A stretch of 64,000 nt of DNA from Pusillimonas caeni (GTDB lineage: Bacteria > Pseudomonadota > Gammaproteobacteria > Burkholderiales > Burkholderiaceae_B): NCBI RefSeq assembly GCF_003545815.1, contig NZ_PDUW01000002.1:1-64000 (forward strand), given 5' to 3'. A program made the translations under genes and the position numbers. The number at the start of each line of letters is the position of its first letter. Within the stretch, counting starts at the first letter, position 1. Below are positions 8,789 through 18,593 of this stretch, in pieces. The notes beneath the pieces are model-generated. The model was not told the DNA's origin, did no database searches, and saw only the letters and a program-made list of their open reading frames with translations.

Positions 8789-9439
8789 ATGAGCAAAACC
8801 AAACTGCCCTGGCATACCGTGCGGCGCTCGCCGCTGCACGGCAACGGCGTCTTCGCCGCACGCGACATCCCCGCCGGCACCCGCATCATCGAATACACCG
8901 GCACCCGCATCACGCCCGAGCAGGCCGACGAAAGGCATCCGGCCAACCCCGACGACCCGTTCCACACCTTCTACTTCTCGCTGAGCGGCGGCAAGGTCAT
9001 CGACGGCGGCGACAAGGGCAACGACGCACGCTGGATCAACCACTCCTGTGCGCCCAATTGCGAAACCGAAGAGAACGCCAGCGGCACAAGGGTCTACGTC
9101 ATGGCCCTGCGCGACATCGACGAGGGCGAAGAACTCTTCTATGACTATGGCCTGGTCATGGAGGGCAAGATCACCAAGAAGCTGCGCGCCCAGTATCTAT
9201 GCCTGTGCGGCAGTGAAAACTGCCGGGGCACCATGCTGGCCCTGCCCGAGAAGAAATCCACGTCCAAGAAGAAAGCAGCGCTTGAGGCGAAAACCCCGTC
9301 CGAAGCAAAACCCGCGCCCCAGGAAAAGGCCGGGCCCGAAAAGAAGAAGAAAGACAAGAAGAAAGAAGACAAGAAAAAAGGCGGCAGCAAGAAGAAAACC
9401 GAGAAGCACAACAAGAAGGACGACCAGGTCCAAAAATAG
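8789..9439 (+). CDS. SET-domain protein methyltransferase with Lys-rich tail
   Basis: ATG 8789 gives 216 residues in which the SET domain starts at once. Motifs are GNGVFA near 18-23, the cofactor motif NHSC at 84-87, and the catalytic YDYG at 118-121. They are followed by a post-SET cluster (Cys138, Cys140, Cys145) that normally shares a zinc with the NHSC cysteine. SET proteins methylate lysines using S-adenosylmethionine. Residues 155-216 are almost only Lys, Glu, Ala and Ser. Its stop codon context and the 9-base spacing to topB suggest translational linkage. A substrate in the lysine-rich tails of TopB, itself or H1-like proteins is inference. No closer start with a better ribosome site is visible. 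Confidence 0.9.
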   Translation: MSKTKLPWHTVRRSPLHGNGVFAARDIPAGTRIIEYTGTRITPEQADERHPANPDDPFHTFYFSLSGGKVIDGGDKGNDARWINHSCAPNCETEENASGTRVYVMALRDIDEGEELFYDYGLVMEGKITKKLRAQYLCLCGSENCRGTMLALPEKKSTSKKKAALEAKTPSEAKPAPQEKAGPEKKKKDKKKEDKKKGGSKKKTEKHNKKDDQVQK

Positions 9440-9490
9440 AGCACCCAAAAGGACCGCGGTAAGCGGTAAGCCAACAATGGCAAACCCCAA

Positions 9491-9698
9491 GGGTGAGGGC
9501 GGGCATGTACTGCGCAGTCCGTTCAGCGTGCGCCGAATTTCGCTTGTGTGGACGGGGGATTTCGGCGCCAGCCTGTCTGAATCCCGAGCCGCGTAGCGGC
9601 GAGGTTGAGTTCTGCCGCCGCCCGACCACACAAGCGAAATTCGGGAAGCTCGAAGGGCCGCATGATGCGGACTGCGCAGCACATGCCCGCCCTCACCC
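9491..9698. repeat. 208-bp nested palindrome between convergent genes
   Basis: Outer arms 9491-9521 and 9668-9698 are complementary at 30 of 31 positions (GGGTGAGGGCGGGCATGT end outward). Inner arms 9533-9551 and 9626-9644 are perfectly complementary over 19 bp (CCGAATTTCGCTTGTGTGG). The central 74 bases are not strongly paired. The structure fills most of the 409-base gap between the convergent SET and amn genes. It could fold as a cruciform or act as a bidirectional transcription barrier. It does not share the loop of the repeats at 31 kb. No convincing protein is encoded; open frames here merely read the palindrome. Confidence 0.85.
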
Positions 9699-9791
9699 GC
9701 TCAAGAACCCAGACAAAAGCCTGCGAACCTAGCCAAGGCCTGCAAGCCCAAAGCAAATACCTACGAGCCCAGGCGACAGCCCCGCACAAAA

Positions 9792-9822
9792 GTAAAGAGC
9801 CCTTTATCAAAGAGCTCTTTAC
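9792..9822 (-). terminator. Probable terminator of amn
   Basis: A 9-bp stem (GTAAAGAGC at 9792-9800 with GCTCTTTAC at 9814-9822) lies 27 bases past the amn stop. Read on the minus strand it is followed by TTTTG and preceded by a run of eight T. The stem is AT-rich, so strength is uncertain. Confidence 0.6.
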
Positions 9823-9848
9823 AAAAAAAACCGAAGCGCAAAGACCCG

Positions 9849-11348
9849 TCACTGAAACGCCGTCTCCAAAAAACTCCGCAGCTTGCGCGAATGCAACCGC
9901 GCCGGCGGCATCTCCCGCAAGCTTTCAAGCGCCCGGATCCCGATATGCAGATGCTGCGAAACCTGCCGGCGATAAAAATCGCTGGCCATGCCCGGCAGCT
10001 TCAACTCGCCATGCAGCGGTTTATCGGACACACACAGCAAAGTACCGTAGGGCACCCGAAACCGAAACCCATTTGCCGCAATCGTGGCCGACTCCATGTC
10101 CAGCGCAATCGCCCGCGATTGCGACAGGCGCTGCACGGGCTCTTCATGGTCGCGCAGCTCCCAGTTGCGATTGTCTATGCTGGCCACCGTGCCCGTGCGC
10201 ATGATGCGCTTGAGCTCCCAGCCCGACAGCCCCGACACCTCGGCCACGGCCTGTTCCAGCGCCACCTGGATCTCGGCCAGCGGCGGCACCGGCACCCATA
10301 GCGGCAGGTCGTCGTCCAGCACATGGTCCTGGCGCACATAGCCGTGCGCCAGCACGTAGTCGCCCAGCCTTTGCGTCGTGCGCAGCCCCGCGCAATGCCC
10401 CAGCATCAGCCAGGCCGAAGGCCGCAGCACCGCAACGTGGTCGGTGATCGTCTTGGCATTGGACGGCCCCACGCCGATATTGATCAGGGTGATGCCCGTA
10501 TGGTTCTCGCGCATCAGGTGATAGGACGGCATCTGGGGAAGCCGGCTGAGCGCCGGACCGCTGGGTTTGCCGGCATCGCCCCTTTCGGTGATGACGTTGC
10601 CCGGCTCGACCAGCGCCGTGTAGCCGCCCTCGCCCCGCGCCAGCATCTCGCGCGCCCATTGGCAGAACTCGTCGATGTAGAACTGGTAATTGGTGAACAG
10701 GACGAAGTTCTGAAAATGCCGGGGCGCCGTGGCGGTGTAATGCTGCAGCCGGTGCAGAGAGTAGTCCACCCTGGGCGCGGTGAAGGGCGCCAGCGGCTCG
10801 GGTTCGCCGCGCCGCCCCTGCCAGGTGCCGTTGACGATGGCGTCATCGGTCACCCTGAGGTCGGGCACGTCGAAATGATCGCGCAGCACATTGCCCAGGT
10901 CGGTGGAGTGGTGTGCGGCCACGTACTCGCCCTCGTTGAAGGCGAAGTGCAGGGGAATGGGGATGTCGGATTCGCCGATCTCGACCGGCACCCCGTGATT
11001 CTCCAGCAGCAGGCCGATCTGCTCGCGCAGATAGTTGCTATAGAGCCGGGGCTGGGTCACGGTGGTCATATAGGTGCCGGGCTCCACCACATGGCCATAC
11101 GACAGGCGGCTGTCGACTTCTTGATAGGTGCCCACCTTGATGCGCACGGCCGGATAGCAGGCCCTGACCCGCTGGCCCGGCACCAGCCGGCCCTGCACGT
11201 AATCATCGAACGCCTTGCGTATGAACGCGGTGTTGCGCTCGTAGATCTCGATCAGGCGCTCAACCGCCTCGTCGGCGTCGCGAAAGCCCGTATAGGGCAT
11301 CAAGGGGGGCGTCAGCGTGGGGCCCAGGAAACCCAGGGGGTCGGACAT
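9849..11348 (-). CDS. amn: AMP nucleosidase
   Basis: The 499-aa protein matches the long bacterial AMP nucleosidase family over its full length. It has an N-terminal family-specific domain and a C-terminal nucleoside-phosphorylase-like domain with INIGVGPSNAKT and DMESATIAANG. It hydrolyses AMP to adenine and ribose 5-phosphate and helps set adenylate levels. ATG 11348 (MSDPLGF) is chosen because GGAG lies five bases upstream; an in-frame ATG six codons earlier has no such site. It follows phhB with a 23-base gap on the same strand, so the two may be co-transcribed. Confidence 0.93.
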   Translation of the reverse strand: MSDPLGFLGPTLTPPLMPYTGFRDADEAVERLIEIYERNTAFIRKAFDDYVQGRLVPGQRVRACYPAVRIKVGTYQEVDSRLSYGHVVEPGTYMTTVTQPRLYSNYLREQIGLLLENHGVPVEIGESDIPIPLHFAFNEGEYVAAHHSTDLGNVLRDHFDVPDLRVTDDAIVNGTWQGRRGEPEPLAPFTAPRVDYSLHRLQHYTATAPRHFQNFVLFTNYQFYIDEFCQWAREMLARGEGGYTALVEPGNVITERGDAGKPSGPALSRLPQMPSYHLMRENHTGITLINIGVGPSNAKTITDHVAVLRPSAWLMLGHCAGLRTTQRLGDYVLAHGYVRQDHVLDDDLPLWVPVPPLAEIQVALEQAVAEVSGLSGWELKRIMRTGTVASIDNRNWELRDHEEPVQRLSQSRAIALDMESATIAANGFRFRVPYGTLLCVSDKPLHGELKLPGMASDFYRRQVSQHLHIGIRALESLREMPPARLHSRKLRSFLETAFQ

Positions 11349-11371
11349 TCGTACTCCGGCATGCAAGCCGC

Positions 11372-11656
11372 TCAGGCAAGTTGATCCATGAAAGACGCCA
11401 GGGCCACGTCACGCTCGGTGACGCCGTCGGCGTCGTGGGTCGTCAAAGTGACTTCCACTCGATTGTAGACGTTCGTCCATTCAGGATGGTGGTCGAGCTT
11501 CTCGGCCTGCAGCGCGACGCAGGTCATGAAGCCGAAGGCCTCGTTGAAGTTCTTGAAGACATAGGTTTTTTGCAGGGCGTCGCGGTCCTTGGCCGCGGTC
11601 CAGCCCTCCAGCAGCAGTAATGCCGACGCTGCGCCGACACGTTGTACGCGTTTCAT
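11372..11656 (-). CDS. phhB: Pterin-4a-carbinolamine dehydratase
   Basis: The 94-aa protein has the PCD/DCoH family signature [18 protein letters not shown] followed by LTTHD, containing the active-site His pair and Trp. It recycles the pterin cofactor of aromatic amino-acid hydroxylases by dehydrating 4a-hydroxytetrahydropterin. The start at 11656 is preferred because AAGGAG lies eight bases before it; an in-frame ATG ten codons upstream has none. No phenylalanine hydroxylase gene (phhA) is nearby, so here it pairs only with amn. Confidence 0.92.
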   Translation of the reverse strand: MKRVQRVGAASALLLLEGWTAAKDRDALQKTYVFKNFNEAFGFMTCVALQAEKLDHHPEWTNVYNRVEVTLTTHDADGVTERDVALASFMDQLA

Positions 11657-11844
11657 GACGCCTGCTCCTTCAAATGATTTTGGCAATTAAGTGCGGTAAA
11701 GCAAAATAATTACATACTAAAAAGTATAAAGTCCTTTAACCGGGCGGCGGTTGAGCGCAGTAGGCGCGAAGTCCATACTACTGCTAAACATCGTAGCGGG
11801 ACACTGTTGCCGCAACATGAATTCCCTTACCACAGGAAAACGCC

Positions 11845-14004
11845 ATGACTCAAAGAACGCGCAGCCACCGCCTCCAGGTCGCCACGCCCCTCTATGATTT
11901 CATCCAGAACGAAGCCCTGCCCGGCACGGGCGTGGACGCTGCCGCCTTCTGGGCCGGCTTCGACGAACTGATGCACGAGCTGGCGCCCCGCAACCGCGCC
12001 CTGCTGGCCGAGCGGGACCGCCTCCAGGCCGAGATCGACGACTGGCACCGGCGCAACCCCGGCCCTGTCTCCGATCAAGCCGCCTACCAAGAGTTCCTGC
12101 GCAAGATCGGCTATCTGCAGGACGCCCCCGCCACCGTCACGGTGCGCACCGACCGGCTCGACCTCGAATTCACCCAGCAGGCCGGCCCCCAGCTGGTCGT
12201 GCCCATCACCAACGCCCGCTACGCGCTGAACGCCGCCAACGCCCGCTGGGGCAGCCTGTACGATGCGCTGTACGGCACCGATGCCATCTCCGAAGACGGC
12301 GGCGCCACCCGCGGCGGCGCCTACAACCCCGAACGCGGCGCCAAGGTCATCGAGTTCGCCCGCCGCTTCCTGGACGACTCCATTCCCCTGTCCCAGGGCT
12401 CGCACAGCGACGCCGTCGCCTATCGGGTCTTGGAAGGCGCACTGCAGGTCGAGCTCTCCGGCGGCGCCTCCACGGGCCTGGCCGACCCCGCGCTGCTGCT
12501 GGGCTATCGCGGCGACCCTCGGGCGCCCGAAGCCCTGGTATTCCGCCACCACGGCCTGCACTTCGAGATCCAGATCGACAAGAGCCATCCCATAGGCGGC
12601 CAGGACGGCGCCGGAATCAAGGACGTCCTGCTCGAGGCCGCGCTCACCACCATCATGGACTGCGAAGATTCCGTCGCCACCGTCGATGCCGAAGACAAGG
12701 TGCTGGCCTATCGCAACTGGCTGGGCCTCATGCAGGGCAGCCTGGCCGAAGAAATCAGCAAGGGCGGAAAGACCTTTACCCGCGCGCTGAATCCGGATCG
12801 GCGCTATACCGACCTGCAGGGCAGGGAGCAGACCCTGCCGGCCCGCTCCCTGATGCTGATCCGCAATGTCGGCCATCTCATGACCAACCCGGCGGTGCTC
12901 GACGAGAACGGCAACGAAACGCCCGAAGGCATCCTGGACGCCGTCGTCACCTCCCTGGCCGCCATGCACGACCTGCAGCGCAAGGGCAACTCGCGCACGG
13001 GCTCCATCTACATCGTCAAGCCCAAGATGCACGGCCCGGCCGAAGTGGCCTTTTCCACCGAGCTGTTCGGCCGCGTCGAGAAGCTGCTCGGCCTGCAACC
13101 CAACACGCTCAAGATGGGCATCATGGACGAAGAACGGCGCACCAGCGTCAATCTCAAGGCCTGCATCGCGCAAGCCGTGGAGCGCGTCGCCTTCATCAAC
13201 ACCGGCTTCCTGGACCGCACTGGCGACGAAATCCATACTTCCATGCAGGCCGGCCCCATGATCCGCAAAGGCGACATGAAGCGCAGCGTCTGGATCGACG
13301 CCTACGAGCGCAACAACGTCCAGACCGGCCTGGAATGCGGCCTGCGCGGACGCGCCCAGATCGGCAAGGGCATGTGGGCCATGCCTGATCTCATGGCCGA
13401 CATGCTGGCGCAGAAAATCGGCCACCTCAAGGCGGGCGGCAATACCGCCTGGGTGCCCTCGCCCACCGCCGCCACGCTGCATGCCCTGCACTACCATCAG
13501 GTCGATGTGCAGGAAATCCAGCGCGGCATGGAAGGCAAGTCCGAACCGCTGCTCGAAAAGATTCTGACCATACCGGTGGCCTCCGACACCAATTGGTCGG
13601 CCGAGGAAATCCAGCAAGAGCTCGACAATAACGCGCAGGGCATCCTGGGCTATGTCGTGCGCTGGATCGACCAGGGCGTGGGCTGCTCCAAGGTGCCCGA
13701 CATCCACGACGTGGGCCTGATGGAAGACCGGGCCACGCTGCGCATTTCCAGCCAGCACATGGCCAACTGGCTGCACCATGGCATCGTCACCCGCGAACAG
13801 GTGCAGCAGACGCTGGAGCGCATGGCGGCGGTGGTCGACAAGCAGAACCACGGCGACCCGCTGTACCGGCCCATGGCGCCCAACTTCAACGACTCGGTCG
13901 CCTTCAAGGCCGCCTCCGATCTGGTCTTCAAGGGTCTGGACCAGCCCAACGGCTACACCGAGCCGCTGCTGCATCATTGGCGGCAGGTCGCCAAGGCCCG
14001 CTGA
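11845..14004 (+). CDS. glcB: Malate synthase G
   Basis: The 719-aa length and sequence fit the monomeric GlcB class, not the shorter AceB type. Diagnostic stretches include [12 protein letters not shown], the Mg/glyoxylate-binding segments and [12 protein letters not shown]. It condenses glyoxylate with acetyl-CoA to malate, the second step of the glyoxylate bypass, and so works with the AceK switch at the left of the window. AGGAAAA precedes ATG 11845. The 188-base gap to phhB should hold divergent promoters. Transcription ends at a strong hairpin 21 bases past the stop. Confidence 0.96.
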   Translation: MTQRTRSHRLQVATPLYDFIQNEALPGTGVDAAAFWAGFDELMHELAPRNRALLAERDRLQAEIDDWHRRNPGPVSDQAAYQEFLRKIGYLQDAPATVTVRTDRLDLEFTQQAGPQLVVPITNARYALNAANARWGSLYDALYGTDAISEDGGATRGGAYNPERGAKVIEFARRFLDDSIPLSQGSHSDAVAYRVLEGALQVELSGGASTGLADPALLLGYRGDPRAPEALVFRHHGLHFEIQIDKSHPIGGQDGAGIKDVLLEAALTTIMDCEDSVATVDAEDKVLAYRNWLGLMQGSLAEEISKGGKTFTRALNPDRRYTDLQGREQTLPARSLMLIRNVGHLMTNPAVLDENGNETPEGILDAVVTSLAAMHDLQRKGNSRTGSIYIVKPKMHGPAEVAFSTELFGRVEKLLGLQPNTLKMGIMDEERRTSVNLKACIAQAVERVAFINTGFLDRTGDEIHTSMQAGPMIRKGDMKRSVWIDAYERNNVQTGLECGLRGRAQIGKGMWAMPDLMADMLAQKIGHLKAGGNTAWVPSPTAATLHALHYHQVDVQEIQRGMEGKSEPLLEKILTIPVASDTNWSAEEIQQELDNNAQGILGYVVRWIDQGVGCSKVPDIHDVGLMEDRATLRISSQHMANWLHHGIVTREQVQQTLERMAAVVDKQNHGDPLYRPMAPNFNDSVAFKAASDLVFKGLDQPNGYTEPLLHHWRQVAKAR

Positions 14005-14024
14005 GATACAGATATGGCGCTACG

Positions 14025-14062
14025 AAAAAGCGCTTGCCGGTCGATCCGGCAAGCGCTTTTTT
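14025..14062 (+). terminator. Bidirectional terminator after glcB
   Basis: The stem AAAAAGCGCTTGCCGG (14025-14040) pairs perfectly with 14046-14061 around a 5-base loop and ends in TTTTTT. It serves glcB and, on the other strand, the convergent aminotransferase gene ending at 14110. Confidence 0.9.
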
Positions 14063-14109
14063 AGCTTTGCTGACAGGGCGGTTCGGCGCGAGGCCGGGCC
14101 GCGCAGACT

Positions 14110-15300
14110 CTAGGCCCGCACCCGGGCGATGATGTCGTCGAGCCAGGCCAGCGCCAGATCGATTTCGTCGGCGCTGATGTTGAGCGCCGGCATGAAGCGC
14201 AGTACGTCCGCCCTCGGCGCATTGAGCAACATGCCCTCGGGCGAGCGATTGCGCGCGGCCTCGACGATGGCGGCGCCGTCGGCGCGGTCCATCATGAGCG
14301 CTCGCAGCATGCCCAGGCCCCGTTCGCCCTTCATGCCCCACTTGGACGACAGCGCCAGCAGGCCGGTGGAAAGCTGTTGCGCCCGCTCGTTCACCGAATC
14401 GAGGAAGCCCGGCGCATTGATGGTGTCGAACACCGCGATGCCGGCCGCCGTCATGAGCGGGTTGCCGTTATAGGTGCCGCCCTGGTCGCCATGCTCGAAC
14501 ACGCAGACCTCTTCGCGGGCGCACAGCGCCGCCAGCGGCACGCCGCCGCCTATGCCCTTGGCCAGGGTCATGATGTCGGGCGTGATGTCCGAATGCTGGT
14601 AGGCGAACATCTTGCCCGTGCGGCCCATGCCGGTCTGCACTTCGTCGACGATCAGCAGCAGCCCGTGTTGCGTGGCAAGCTCGCGCAAAGCCCTCATGAA
14701 TTCTTTCGACGCCGGCAGCACGCCCGCCTCGCCCTGCACCGGCTCGAGCATGACGGCCACGGTCTGGTCGTCGATGAGCGCCTTGACGGAATCCAGGTCG
14801 TTGAGCCGGGCCTTGGGAAAACCCTCGACCTGGGGCGCGTACAGCGTATCCCAGCCCGGCTTGCCCGAGGCCGACATGGTGGCCAGCGTGCGGCCATGGA
14901 AGCCGTGCTCGAAGGTGATGATCTTGTAGGCGCCATTGCGCTTTACGCGGCCCCACTTGCGCGCCAGCTTGATGGCGCCTTCGTTGGCCTCGGCGCCGCT
15001 GTTGGCGAAGAACACGCGATCGAAGCATGACGCGCCCACGATGCGCTTGGCCAAGTCCATGGAGGGCTGGTTGTAGAAGGCCGGCGAAGGATTGATGAGC
15101 AGCTTGGCTTGCTCGGTAATGGCTTCCACCAGCGCAGGCGGGCAGTGCCCCAGGCAAGTGACTGCCCAGCCCTGGACGAGGTCGAGATAGCGCTTGCCGG
15201 TGTGATCTTCGAGCCAGGAGCCTTCCCCTCGCACAAACACGAGTTCCGGACGAGCCGTGATTTCCATAAGCGCGTCGACGCCCGACTGATCGAATTTCAT
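14110..15300 (-). CDS. Class III aminotransferase, acetylornithine transaminase type
   Basis: The 396-aa PLP enzyme has [12 protein letters not shown] near residue 100, the cofactor-contacting Asp in VDEVQTG at 219 and the Schiff-base Lys248 in LAKGIGGG. Overall it resembles ArgD, which converts N-acetylornithine to N-acetylglutamate semialdehyde (and can serve as succinyldiaminopimelate transaminase). No other arginine gene is adjacent, so close relatives such as ornithine or 4-aminobutyrate transaminases cannot be excluded. The gene is convergent with glcB and starts 57 bases before the downstream stop of the EamA transporter gene, which shares its direction. Confidence 0.85.
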   Translation of the reverse strand: MKFDQSGVDALMEITARPELVFVRGEGSWLEDHTGKRYLDLVQGWAVTCLGHCPPALVEAITEQAKLLINPSPAFYNQPSMDLAKRIVGASCFDRVFFANSGAEANEGAIKLARKWGRVKRNGAYKIITFEHGFHGRTLATMSASGKPGWDTLYAPQVEGFPKARLNDLDSVKALIDDQTVAVMLEPVQGEAGVLPASKEFMRALRELATQHGLLLIVDEVQTGMGRTGKMFAYQHSDITPDIMTLAKGIGGGVPLAALCAREEVCVFEHGDQGGTYNGNPLMTAAGIAVFDTINAPGFLDSVNERAQQLSTGLLALSSKWGMKGERGLGMLRALMMDRADGAAIVEAARNRSPEGMLLNAPRADVLRFMPALNISADEIDLALAWLDDIIARVRA

Positions 15301-15357
15301 GATTGCTCCGAAGATGCCCCGTCCAGGACCGGCAGGGGACGAGATAAAACGCAGATT

Positions 15358-16239
15358 TTAGCGCAAGGCCCGCAAGGCCTTGAGCATGCGCGGCCCCAGC
15401 AGGTTGACGGACAGTCCGGCCAGCACGATGAGCCCGCCCGCCCACTGCAGCGGATGCAGCTGCTCGCCCAGCAATATGGCCGCGGAAAGCAGGCCCACGA
15501 TGGGCACGAGCAGGCTCAGGGGCGCCACCTTGCTGACCGGATGGCGGGCCAGCAGACGGGCCCACAACACAAAGCCCAGGGTGGTTGCCATCAGCGCCAG
15601 GTAGAACAGGGCGCCCACGCCTTTCCAAGTCATGCTCTCGAAAGTGGAGCGGATGACGGCGGGCCCCTCGAACAGCCAGGACATGATGAAGAAGGGAATA
15701 GGCGGTATCAGCGCGCCCCAGATGACGAGGCTCAACATATCGACCTTACCGACGTACTTGACCACGATGTTGCCGCAGGCCCAGCTCAGCGCGGCCGCCA
15801 ACGTCAGCACGAAGCCCAGCAGGGTGACGTTGCCGCCTATCGCGCCATGTTCGATCAGGGCCAACCCCACGGCGGCGACCATCATGCCCAGCAGATGGTG
15901 CGGCCGTATGCGCTCGCCCAGCACCACGGCCGCGAGAAGCACGGTGAAGAACACCTGCGACTGCAGCACCAGCGAGGCCAGCCCGGCGGACATGCCCACC
16001 GTCATCGCCGTGAACAGAAAGGCGAACTGGCCGAAGCTGAGGGTCATGCCGAGCAGCAGCAGCACGCGCCACGATACGGCGGGCCGGGGAATGAAGAAGG
16101 CGGCCAGCGCCACCAGAACGAAGCGCAGGCCGCCCAGCAAAAAGGGCGGGATCTCGTCCAGCCCCCATTTTATGACGACGAAGTTGACGCCCCAGGCCAG
16201 TATGATGGCCAGGGCGGCAACCCAGTCACGCAGTGGCAT
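15358..16239 (-). CDS. EamA/DMT-superfamily transporter
   Basis: The 293-aa hydrophobic protein has about ten predicted membrane segments and two EamA repeats, as in RhaT/YdcZ-like drug and metabolite exporters (for example amino-acid efflux proteins). Its ATG overlaps the stop of the TRAP large permease by one base (TGATG), so it is the last gene of that leftward operon. The position suggests a role in export of a pathway-related compound, but the substrate is not predictable. In JQ135 the corresponding operon is reported to end in two further genes; I cannot say whether this is one of them. Confidence 0.88.
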   Translation of the reverse strand: MPLRDWVAALAIILAWGVNFVVIKWGLDEIPPFLLGGLRFVLVALAAFFIPRPAVSWRVLLLLGMTLSFGQFAFLFTAMTVGMSAGLASLVLQSQVFFTVLLAAVVLGERIRPHHLLGMMVAAVGLALIEHGAIGGNVTLLGFVLTLAAALSWACGNIVVKYVGKVDMLSLVIWGALIPPIPFFIMSWLFEGPAVIRSTFESMTWKGVGALFYLALMATTLGFVLWARLLARHPVSKVAPLSLLVPIVGLLSAAILLGEQLHPLQWAGGLIVLAGLSVNLLGPRMLKALRALR

Positions 16240-17903
16240 CAGTCGAAACTGGGCATTGCGTTGTCACTGCCATATACGCCTCCGGACCCATAGTCGCTTT
16301 GGATGTTGATCTCTACGGTGCTGGGATCGACGTCGCTCGCGCCGGACTTGTAGTGAGTGACCAGGCCGGGGAAAGCCAGCACAATGGCCACCATGATCAA
16401 CTGGATGCAGATGAACGGCACTGAACCCCAGTAGATGTCCACCGTGCGCACCTTGGCGATGATTTTACCCGTAACCTTGTCCTTGTAGTCCTCTTTGGGC
16501 GCGACGGAGCGCAGGTAGAACAGTGCAAAGCCAAAGGGCGGATGCATGAAGGAGGTCTGCATATTGACTGCCAGCAGCACGCCGAACCAGATCAGGTCGA
16601 TGCCCATCTTGTCCGCCACCGGCCCGAGCAGCGGCACGATGATGAAGGCCAGCTCGAAGAAGTCCAGGAAGAAGGCCATGAGGAAGGTGAACAGGCTGAC
16701 GAACAGCAGGAAGCCCAGTTCGCCGCCCGGCAGGCCCACCAGCAGATGCTCGACCCACAGGTCGCCGTCCACGCCGCGGAAGGTCAGGGTGAAGATGGTG
16801 GAACCCACCAGAATGAAGATCACGAAAGACGTCAGCTTGATGGTGGTGTCCATGGCCTGCTTGAGCAGCGCCAGGGACAGTCGCTTGCGCAGCAGGGCCA
16901 TGATGATGGCGCCCACGGCGCCCATGGCGCCGCCTTCGGTCGGCGTGGCAATGCCCAGGAAGATCGTGCCCAGCACCAGGAAGATCAGCACCAAGGGCGG
17001 AATCATGGCGAAGGTGACGCGCTCGGCGATCTGGGACAGCAGGCCCAGGCGCAGCACCTTGTTGACCACGGCCAGCACGAAGGCGATCATGCCCCACAGC
17101 AGCACGCCGATCACGATCGCTTCGTCGATGGCGGCGCCTTCGGCGATGAACCATTCGTCGATCAGCACCGCGCCCGCCACGGCCAGAAGCATCAGCACCA
17201 GAAGCGAACGCGTGCCATGGCTGCCGTTGGGCTCGATATAGGCCCTTGCGCTGGCGGGAATCGCCGGCGCCGCCTTGGGCTTGAACAGCGCCAGGACGAT
17301 GACGTAGCCAATGTACAGGGTCACCAGGATGAAGCCGGGCACGATGGCGCCGCGATACATGTCGCCGATGGAGCGGCCGAGCTGGTCCGCCAGCACGATC
17401 AGCACCAGCGAGGGCGGAATGATTTGCGACAAGGTGCCCGAGGCGGCGATGACGCCCGAGGCCAGCCGCCGGTCATAGCCGTAGCGCAGCATGATGGGCA
17501 GCGAGATCAGGCCCATGGAGATCACCGAGGCCGACACCACGCCGGTGGTGGCTGCCAGCATTGTGCCCACGACCACGACCGCGATGGCCAAGCCGCCCCG
17601 CATGGGTCCGAAGAGCTGGCCGATGGTCTCGAGCAGGTCTTCGGCCATGCCCGATCGTTCCAGTATCAACCCCATGAAGGTAAAGAAGGGAATGGCCAGC
17701 AGCGTGTCGTTGGAGATGATGCCGACGATGCGCAACGGCAGGGCCTGGAACAGCGCCGGCGTGAAGAAACCCAGTTCGATGCCTATCAGGCCAAACAACA
17801 GGCCGTGCGCAGCCAGCGTAAAAGCAACCGGAAACCCCAGCAGCAGAAAGATGATCAGCGTGGCGAACATTACTGGCGCCATATTCGCGATGAGGAATTC
17901 CAT
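16239..17903 (-). CDS. dctM: TRAP transporter large permease (DctM)
   Basis: The 554-aa membrane protein has the DctM fold. It is longer than the usual 425-430 aa, as in the mannitol/chloroaromatic (FcbT3) branch of the family. Starting MEFLIANMAPVMF, it shows a dozen or more hydrophobic segments. It forms the channel part of a sodium-driven, receptor-dependent carboxylate importer with DctQ. DctQ ends 3 bases upstream; no receptor gene adjoins, but one of the matching FcbT1 type lies 7.9 kb upstream on the same strand (picT1). In the published pic cluster T2 and T3 follow picA, so this is probably the picolinate permease. Confidence 0.92.
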   Translation of the reverse strand: MEFLIANMAPVMFATLIIFLLLGFPVAFTLAAHGLLFGLIGIELGFFTPALFQALPLRIVGIISNDTLLAIPFFTFMGLILERSGMAEDLLETIGQLFGPMRGGLAIAVVVVGTMLAATTGVVSASVISMGLISLPIMLRYGYDRRLASGVIAASGTLSQIIPPSLVLIVLADQLGRSIGDMYRGAIVPGFILVTLYIGYVIVLALFKPKAAPAIPASARAYIEPNGSHGTRSLLVLMLLAVAGAVLIDEWFIAEGAAIDEAIVIGVLLWGMIAFVLAVVNKVLRLGLLSQIAERVTFAMIPPLVLIFLVLGTIFLGIATPTEGGAMGAVGAIIMALLRKRLSLALLKQAMDTTIKLTSFVIFILVGSTIFTLTFRGVDGDLWVEHLLVGLPGGELGFLLFVSLFTFLMAFFLDFFELAFIIVPLLGPVADKMGIDLIWFGVLLAVNMQTSFMHPPFGFALFYLRSVAPKEDYKDKVTGKIIAKVRTVDIYWGSVPFICIQLIMVAIVLAFPGLVTHYKSGASDVDPSTVEINIQSDYGSGGVYGSDNAMPSFD

Positions 17904-17906
17904 GGT

Positions 17907-18521
17907 TCAGGGGCCCTTCTTCGTGTTTTCTTCTGCCTGGAGGGCGGCTTGCCGCGCGATCTCTTCGGCCAACTGTTCTTCGGCGGTCCTGGCGTGGAGC
18001 TTGACCGTAGGGTTGGGGCAGGCGCCCGCCAGGAAGCCGATGCATTTGATCAAATGCGACACTGCGGCGAGAATGAGCAGTGCAAAGCCGACGGGCACCA
18101 GCAGTTTGACCGGCCACCGTATCAGGCCGCCCGAGTTGGACGACACTTCGCCGCTGACGTATGAATCGATGAACATGGGTATGGCCATCCACAATACCAG
18201 GCAGCACACCGGCAGCAGAAAGAACAGCACGCCGAAGATCTCGATCTTGATCTGGGCGCGCTCCGACAGTTTGGAGGCCAGGACGTCCACGCGGACGTGC
18301 TCGTTGTTGAGCAAGGTATAGCCGGCGGCCAGCAAGAAAATGGCGCCGAACAAATACCACTGAAGTTCGAGCCAAGCGTTCGAGCTCATGTCGAACGCCT
18401 TGCGGCTGACGGCGTTCGTGGCGCTGATGACCACGACCACCAGAATCACCCAACCGACGGCTTTGCCGACCAGTCGGCTGAGCGCGTCGATCGAGCGCGA
18501 TAAAGCAAGTAGACTGCGCAT
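17907..18521 (-). CDS. dctQ: TRAP transporter small permease (DctQ)
   Basis: The 204-aa protein has four hydrophobic segments and the DctQ family pattern (NAVSRKAF, NEHVRVDV). It is longer than the common 160-aa form, again as in the FcbT2 branch. AGGGGA lies six bases before ATG 18521. It is the membrane partner of the adjacent DctM. A 72-base gap with a hairpin separates it from the ABC permease gene upstream, so it may be transcribed both as the distal part of the picT1-picA operon and, less strongly, alone. Confidence 0.9.
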   Translation of the reverse strand: MRSLLALSRSIDALSRLVGKAVGWVILVVVVISATNAVSRKAFDMSSNAWLELQWYLFGAIFLLAAGYTLLNNEHVRVDVLASKLSERAQIKIEIFGVLFFLLPVCCLVLWMAIPMFIDSYVSGEVSSNSGGLIRWPVKLLVPVGFALLILAAVSHLIKCIGFLAGACPNPTVKLHARTAEEQLAEEIARQAALQAEENTKKGP

Positions 18522-18548
18522 GTGTTCCCCTTAAGTAGCGCGTACCGA

Positions 18549-18573
18549 ACAACGGGCCTTGTGGGCCCGTTGT
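18549..18573 (-). other. Intercistronic hairpin
   Basis: A perfect 10-bp stem (ACAACGGGCC at 18549-18558 with 18564-18573) with a 5-base loop lies between the ABC permease and dctQ. There is no U-tract on either strand, so it is more likely an RNA-stabilising or attenuating hairpin than a full terminator. Confidence 0.5.
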
Positions 18574-18593
18574 GTCATCGGTGAAAAACCATA

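Noticed and set aside
5892-8861. A 989-codon open frame antisense to topB
   Set aside because: It lies wholly opposite a clear topoisomerase III gene. Its composition (Gly/Leu/Asp/Ala runs) is the usual shadow of GC-rich codons and it shows no domain.
11827-13977. 716-codon open frame antisense to glcB
   Set aside because: Complete overlap with malate synthase G on the other strand and low-complexity composition.
16542-18164. Long + strand open frame opposite the TRAP permease genes
   Set aside because: His/Gln/Asp-rich translation typical of the complement of membrane-protein codons. The minus strand encodes unmistakable DctM and DctQ.
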